In this document: positions 5,436-9,228 of the stretch, one piece after another | Layout of the letters: every line of letters starts with the position of its first letter | How positions within the stretch are numbered: position 1 is the first letter of the stretch | From: Pseudomonadota bacterium | GTDB lineage: Bacteria; Desulfobacterota; Desulfobacteria; Desulfobacterales; RPRI01 | NCBI GenBank assembly: GCA_018830925.1 | Contig: JAHJRK010000388.1 | Coordinates: 1-9,228, forward strand | Direction of reading: 5' to 3' | Length of the DNA: 9,228 nucleotides | Made by a program: the position numbers and the translations under genes | The notes under the pieces: generated by a model | What the model saw: only the letters and a program-made list of their open reading frames with translations | The model's database searches: none | Told to the model about the DNA's origin: nothing

Positions 5436-6104
5436 TCAGATGCTGATTTTTTCACCTGGTAACACATAAAAGAAGACCGACACAAAATGACTAATACTGC
5501 CAATCAAAACAAACACATGGAAGATGGCGTGATTGAATCTTATTTTTTTAATGCTGTATAAAATTGCACCAATTGTGTAAGCCATTCCACCTGCAAAAAG
5601 CCAAAGCAAACCTTTCAAAGATAAATTATCAATTAATGGCTTTATGGCGAAAATGATTATCCACCCCATGAATACATACATGAGTGTCGAAATTAATTTA
5701 TATTTTCCTGTAAAAAATAGTTTCAAAATTATTCCGGTTAAAGCCAATCCCCAGGAAGTACCGAAAAACACCCAGCCTATAGGGCCATTAAGTGTAACAA
5801 GCGTAAAAGGAGTGTAGCTTCCGGCAATGAGAACATAAATAGAAGCGTGGTCAATGATTCTCAATCTGTTTCTTAACTCCGGCTTTATAGTGCTGTGGTA
5901 AAAAGTAGAAGCCGCATATAAAATAATTAAACTTGCTCCGAAAATGCTAAAACTTACAACATGCCGGATGGTTCCATGCAGATTTGCGTGCGTAATTAAA
6001 AGTACCGAAGCAACAATGCTTAAAATCAAACCGATAGCATGAGAAATGATGTTAATATTTTCTTCTGTCGGCGAGTAGTATTTTATTCCTTCTATATCTT
6101 TCAT
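5436..6104 (-). CDS. Hemolysin III / PAQR family membrane protein
   Basis: This 222-aa protein has seven predicted membrane segments and the three PAQR motifs: E15-x2-N18-x3-H22, S66-x3-H70 with D85 (IDHASIY), and H192-x3-H196. H70, H192, H196 and D85 correspond to the zinc-site residues of this superfamily, which is thought to contain membrane hydrolases (ceramidase-like). The name hemolysin III comes from an early Bacillus cereus observation and need not describe its role. The gene is the most AT-rich in the window and has no Shine-Dalgarno sequence before its ATG, a pattern common in Bacteroidota, so origin by transfer is plausible. It is followed 46 nt later by the YjdF-like gene on the same strand. 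Confidence 0.9.
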   Translation of the reverse strand: MKDIEGIKYYSPTEENINIISHAIGLILSIVASVLLITHANLHGTIRHVVSFSIFGASLIILYAASTFYHSTIKPELRNRLRIIDHASIYVLIAGSYTPFTLVTLNGPIGWVFFGTSWGLALTGIILKLFFTGKYKLISTLMYVFMGWIIIFAIKPLIDNLSLKGLLWLFAGGMAYTIGAILYSIKKIRFNHAIFHVFVLIGSISHFVSVFFYVLPGEKISI

Positions 6105-6184
6105 TTAATCAATACGTTTTGTTTATATTTTGCAATAAGTACTTTTATAGCAAATAGACCTCATGCCTCCCCAGGCGATTTTAT

Positions 6185-7132
6185 TCATTGGCAGGCATTC
6201 ATTTCAATGGTTACATGCACCAATTCCAGAATTCCATCCAATCTGCTCTTATACTCTTCAACGGCACTTGGATTTCCCGTGACTAATGACACAATACAGG
6301 CATATTGATTCTGCGCGACCTTCCACAAATGCAAATCGCATATTTTGGTCTCCCCATCCGATTCGATTTGCCTCTTTATTGCAGCCATCAGCCTGGCATC
6401 CTTTTCGTGGGCAAGTTCCAGCAAAATACCGGTGGTTTCTTTCAATAAAGAAATCGACCAGCGAATGATTAAAGCAGCCCCGACAATCCCCATAAAGGGG
6501 TCCAGCCAATTCCACTTAAAATATTTGGCCCCCAGTAAGGCTGCAATGGCCAAAATTGAAGTTAGCGCATCCGCCAGAACATGCAAATAAGCTGATTTCA
6601 GATTTAAATCATCATGCCTGGGATGCGAGTGGGCATGCTTATGTTCGCCATGAGTGTGGTCATGTTCATGAGAATCCGTTTTAAAATCGAGTATGCCGGC
6701 ACAAATCAAATTGATGACCAGCCCCAGAATGGCCACAATGAGTGCTTGATTATATAGTATGACAAGCGGGTTTATAATCCGTTCCAGGGAAGTCAAAACC
6801 ATAATCAATCCTACCATTCCCAGCACAACGGCACTCGTATACGCTCCAAGAATTTCTATCTTCCATGTCCCAAAAGTAAAGCGGTGATCTTTCGAATATT
6901 TTCGGGCAAAAATATATGCCAGCAGCGAGATGCCCAGGGCAAAGGCATGAGTGCCCATATGCCAGCCATCGGCAAACAGGGCCATCGAATTGGATAGCCA
7001 GCCGAACACTATTTCGACAATCATCGTGACAAAGGTGATGAAAACCACGATAAGGGTTCGTTTCTCTATCGCCTTTTTTTCTATATTGAATGTATGCTGA
7101 TGTCGCCACAATTCAATTTGTTCGTTATGCAT
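6185..7132 (-). CDS. dmeF: Cation diffusion facilitator, DmeF-like Co/Ni (divalent metal) efflux transporter
   Basis: This 315-aa proton-coupled inner-membrane exporter has the CDF architecture: six TM segments (about 25-45, 63-77, 98-115, 128-147, 180-201, 208-230) and a cytoplasmic C-terminal domain. Metal-binding positions are visible in TM2 (A-D55-G-W-H58-M-x-x-H62) and TM5 (H184-x3-D188). The TM2 H-x3-H and the segments FADGWHMGTHAFALG and FGTWKIEILGAY resemble DmeF, the cobalt/nickel branch. A loop of alternating His between TM4 and TM5 (155-173) likely collects metal. AAGGAT 6 nt before the ATG at 7132 decides the start; the frame extends upstream to a TTG at 7165, but those residues are unlike the family. 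The metal preference is inferred from similarity only. Confidence 0.87.
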   Translation of the reverse strand: MHNEQIELWRHQHTFNIEKKAIEKRTLIVVFITFVTMIVEIVFGWLSNSMALFADGWHMGTHAFALGISLLAYIFARKYSKDHRFTFGTWKIEILGAYTSAVVLGMVGLIMVLTSLERIINPLVILYNQALIVAILGLVINLICAGILDFKTDSHEHDHTHGEHKHAHSHPRHDDLNLKSAYLHVLADALTSILAIAALLGAKYFKWNWLDPFMGIVGAALIIRWSISLLKETTGILLELAHEKDARLMAAIKRQIESDGETKICDLHLWKVAQNQYACIVSLVTGNPSAVEEYKSRLDGILELVHVTIEMNACQ

Positions 7133-7138
7133 GATATT

Positions 7139-7144
7139 ATCCTT
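7139..7144 (-). promoter_or_regulatory. Ribosome binding site of the CDF transporter
   Basis: AAGGAT on the - strand is 6 nt upstream of the ATG at 7132-7130. It supports this start rather than the upstream TTG at 7165, which has no such sequence. Confidence 0.55.
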
Positions 7145-7197
7145 AGTGTAACATAAGCCGCCCAAAGCCGAGCATCACGTGCGGCTGGAAACGGGAG

Positions 7198-7370
7198 CTC
7201 AAAGCATTACATCCTTTCGCGGCTCAATACCCGGCCCGCACTTTCCCCTGTCAACGCTTCGCTCATAACCCTACGATTATAAACGCATAACTCGTGGCCG
7301 ATGTGGCTCGATAAGCCTTCACCGTATGAAACTATCATTCATTACTTCCCGCCGGTTTTAATCGGCACAC
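7198..7370 (-). mobile_element. Probable group II intron 5' remnant (domain I only)
   Basis: The - strand from 7370 starts with GTGTG, matching the GUGYG 5' end of group II introns. A hairpin GCCG...CGGC (7366-7351) follows. Then come segments that resemble domain I of bacterial introns as I remember them: ACGGTGAAGGC, GAGCCACATCGGCCACGAG, GAGCGAAGCGTTGACAGGGG and TATTGAGCCGCGAAAG. No maturase/reverse transcriptase and no recognisable domain V follow, so it would be a 3'-truncated, inactive copy. It begins 11 nt after the restriction-like gene's stop codon. The remaining part of the 249-bp gap (7133-7197) shows only a short hairpin AGCCG...CGGCT near 7168-7186. This is recognition from memory, not an alignment. 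Confidence 0.45.
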
Positions 7371-7381
7371 CCATATAGATG

Positions 7382-9228
7382 TTATATTTTTCCTTTGTAT
7401 TCCCGGAAACCATCCATCAAATGCTTGAATGAAGTTGGCTTGTATTTTTCGAAACCTTCTTCATCCACGTAAACGAAGTCGTACTCCACGTCTGTCTGCA
7501 CCCGGTTGATGTCTTCGCACCATTGCCGCAACCGTTCCAGCTTCAGCGGCACGTCCAGGTCTTCCTGCCCCTTGGTCTCGACAATGACAACCCTCTTGTT
7601 TGACAGCTTGACCAGAAAGTCCGGGTAGTAGTTGGAGATGTCGCCGTGCGCGTTCACGTAGTCCAACTTGAAATGCACCGCCAGATAGTTTTTGGCGTAG
7701 GAAACCACATCGTCGCAGTCTTCCAGGAAACGGGCGAACAGCAGCTCAAACCGGCTGTCTCCGATGATACGGTTAAAGACACTCTTTTTCGGGATGAGGT
7801 AGCCCTGATCCTTGGCCACAAAGGGGCGCGTCTGTCGCAGCTTGATGGTGTCGCGGATTTTGGCGTCGCCTTTGTCCTGCACGGTGAGGGCGTTGATCGC
7901 CTTCTTGAAGGTCTCGAGCAAAGCCTTGGTAGCCGCCAGTTCTGACAGGTTGCGCAGGGTGTTGGGACTTTCCAGATCAACCGGCCGGTCAAATAACTGG
8001 TCCTGAATAAACGCCTTGACCTTGCCATACAGCACGTCGTAGCCGCTGACCAGCCGCAAGTCCTTCATCATGGTCTGCGCGAAGTAGCCGATCACGCTGC
8101 GATAATCTGCAATGCCCGCCGTGTCGAGGATGGTGGTATGCGTCACCTCGCCGGTGGTGATGTCCTTGAAGACAATCTCTCGCTGTTGCGCTTCGCTAAA
8201 CTGTAGATAGGCGACGCGTTGATGCCCCTGCGCGCCCACATCCAGCGCTCCCAGGTTCTTGTATTCCCGGTAGACGCGGGGGGTCAGCACCGGGATTTCA
8301 ATATCCAGTGCGTCGATGTCTTTCTTCTCGTTCTCCTTATCAACCTCCACCACCAGCGGCGTTTTAGCTTGTGTGCCTTCGCCCATCGGCTTGCGCTCCA
8401 GCACCACGCCTTCCGCCTGGATGGATTCCACAAAATCCATAAAGGCATTCGTGCCGACCACGCTGACATATTCTTCCAGGCCGCCGGGGTACATCTTGCG
8501 CAAACCGCGTCCCAGGGTTTGTTCCGGCAAGATGTTACTCTGGGCGGAATAGGCGCGCAGGCCGACAATGGTGGTGACGTTGCGCACGTCCCAGCCCTCT
8601 TTGAGCACCATCACCGAGATGATGGCTTTGGAGGGGCTGTCCAGGCTGTCAATCGCGTTGGCCTGCTCGCGCAGTTTATCCAACTCTACTTTGCTCTTGC
8701 CGGACGTGGATTCAGAAATCTCGCCATTGCTCTTGGTGTGAATGACCAGCACGGCGTCTTTTTCAGCAAATTCTGGATAGGTGGCTTGCAGATACGCGGC
8801 CACATCATCGCAGTTGCGCGTGTCGTCGGTCATCACGAACAGGATGGCTTTCTTGCCCATCTTTTGATGTTCGGTATAGGCATTGCGCCATTCGACCACG
8901 CCCAGATTGATATAGTCGGTGTATTTCTCGGTGTACCTGGCGCTCTGGCGCTCCACCAGTTTGGCGCGGCTGGGGGCATCTGGCAGGACAGGATGCTTGA
9001 CCACATTTTGTTTGATGGCCTCCACCAGTGGGTAATCGGCGATGGTCTGCACGAAAATAGCGCCGTTGTTATGCTTGGGCGTGGCGGTCACATCCACTTG
9101 CAGAGAGAGCGCGGACCCTTTTTGTTTCAGCCGGTTGTGGATGTCCTCGATGGATTTGAACCAGGCCATGCGTGGGTCGTGAATATGGTGCGCCTCGTCG
9201 TTGAGCACCACAAGCTCGTCAATGTCCC
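7382..9228 (-). CDS. Type III restriction-like DEAD/DEAH helicase-nuclease, 5'-truncated by window edge
   Basis: The frame is open to the right edge; 615 residues up to the TAA at 7384-7382 are present, and the N-terminus with Walker A lies outside. Counting from the GTG at 9211, visible SF2 helicase motifs are the DEAH box (5-8, motif II), TATPK (42-46, motif III), VMVLKEGWDVRN (motif V) and QTLGRGLR (motif VI). The C-terminus carries a PD-(D/E)xK nuclease: P530-D531 followed by E545-T-K547 in YYPDFLVK...VIVETKG. This is the layout of type III Res subunits and related stand-alone restriction helicases, which translocate on DNA and cleave it. Res normally works with a Mod methyltransferase encoded upstream, which would be outside the window. 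GC content is high compared with the left neighbours. The GTG at 9211 is not the true start because homologous sequence (DIDELV) continues before it. Confidence 0.9.
   Translation of the reverse strand, partial: DIDELVVLNDEAHHIHDPRMAWFKSIEDIHNRLKQKGSALSLQVDVTATPKHNNGAIFVQTIADYPLVEAIKQNVVKHPVLPDAPSRAKLVERQSARYTEKYTDYINLGVVEWRNAYTEHQKMGKKAILFVMTDDTRNCDDVAAYLQATYPEFAEKDAVLVIHTKSNGEISESTSGKSKVELDKLREQANAIDSLDSPSKAIISVMVLKEGWDVRNVTTIVGLRAYSAQSNILPEQTLGRGLRKMYPGGLEEYVSVVGTNAFMDFVESIQAEGVVLERKPMGEGTQAKTPLVVEVDKENEKKDIDALDIEIPVLTPRVYREYKNLGALDVGAQGHQRVAYLQFSEAQQREIVFKDITTGEVTHTTILDTAGIADYRSVIGYFAQTMMKDLRLVSGYDVLYGKVKAFIQDQLFDRPVDLESPNTLRNLSELAATKALLETFKKAINALTVQDKGDAKIRDTIKLRQTRPFVAKDQGYLIPKKSVFNRIIGDSRFELLFARFLEDCDDVVSYAKNYLAVHFKLDYVNAHGDISNYYPDFLVKLSNKRVVIVETKGQEDLDVPLKLERLRQWCEDINRVQTDVEYDFVYVDEEGFEKYKPTSFKHLMDGFREYKGKI

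Noticed and set aside
6105..6184. Terminator or attC after the CDF gene (GCCT-GGGG-AGGC hairpin) and a TTGCTA...AAATAT promoter for the hemolysin III gene
   Set aside because: The stem is only 4 bp with no T-tract and no attC cores, and the promoter match is poor.
7133..7165. N-terminal extension of the CDF protein from a TTG at 7165
   Set aside because: The added residues are unlike CDF N-termini, and AAGGAT sits at proper distance from the ATG at 7132.

Overview
The window looks like a patchwork accessory region from a Gram-negative bacterium. A selenoprotein gene and a drug-efflux-type ABC operon fit an anaerobic Desulfobacterota-like (deltaproteobacterial) host. That assignment is inference: there is no rRNA or other marker gene, and base composition changes visibly from gene to gene (very AT-rich at 5436-6104, clearly GC-richer at 3668-4138 and 7382-9228), so several genes were probably acquired separately.

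Left part (1-2599, + strand): the 3' end of an ABC transporter ATPase followed by two ABC-2 permease genes. Together they form an exporter operon of the YbhF/YbhS/YbhR type. The ATPase and the first permease are split by a ~190-bp palindromic MITE-like element flanked by a 6-bp direct repeat (AATTGA). Removing it would restore a 12-bp intergenic gap.

Middle part (2730-6104, - strand): a DUF202 membrane protein; a carboxymuconolactone decarboxylase/AhpD-like gene with an in-frame UGA exactly where the second Cys of the CxxC motif should be, followed by a SECIS-like hairpin (a probable 119-aa selenoprotein that ordinary annotation would split or truncate); an SRPBCC protein; a GNAT acetyltransferase; a YjdF-like membrane protein; and a hemolysin III/PAQR protein. 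The GNAT and YjdF genes end inside integron attC-like recombination sites. The YjdF cassette start (GTTAAGT) is the exact reverse complement of its own attC R'' core (ACTTAAC). This points to a small, decayed integron cassette cluster. No integrase gene is visible.

Right part (6185-9228, - strand): a DmeF-like cation diffusion facilitator with a His-rich loop; a gene-free stretch (7133-7381) resembling the 5' domain I of a group II intron with the reverse transcriptase missing; and the C-terminal two thirds or so of a type III-restriction-like helicase/nuclease (DEAH box plus C-terminal PD...ExK), cut by the right edge of the window.

No rRNA, tRNA or CRISPR array was seen. The most notable item is the unannotated selenoprotein with its SECIS-like element, followed by the cassette junctions and the MITE-like insertion.
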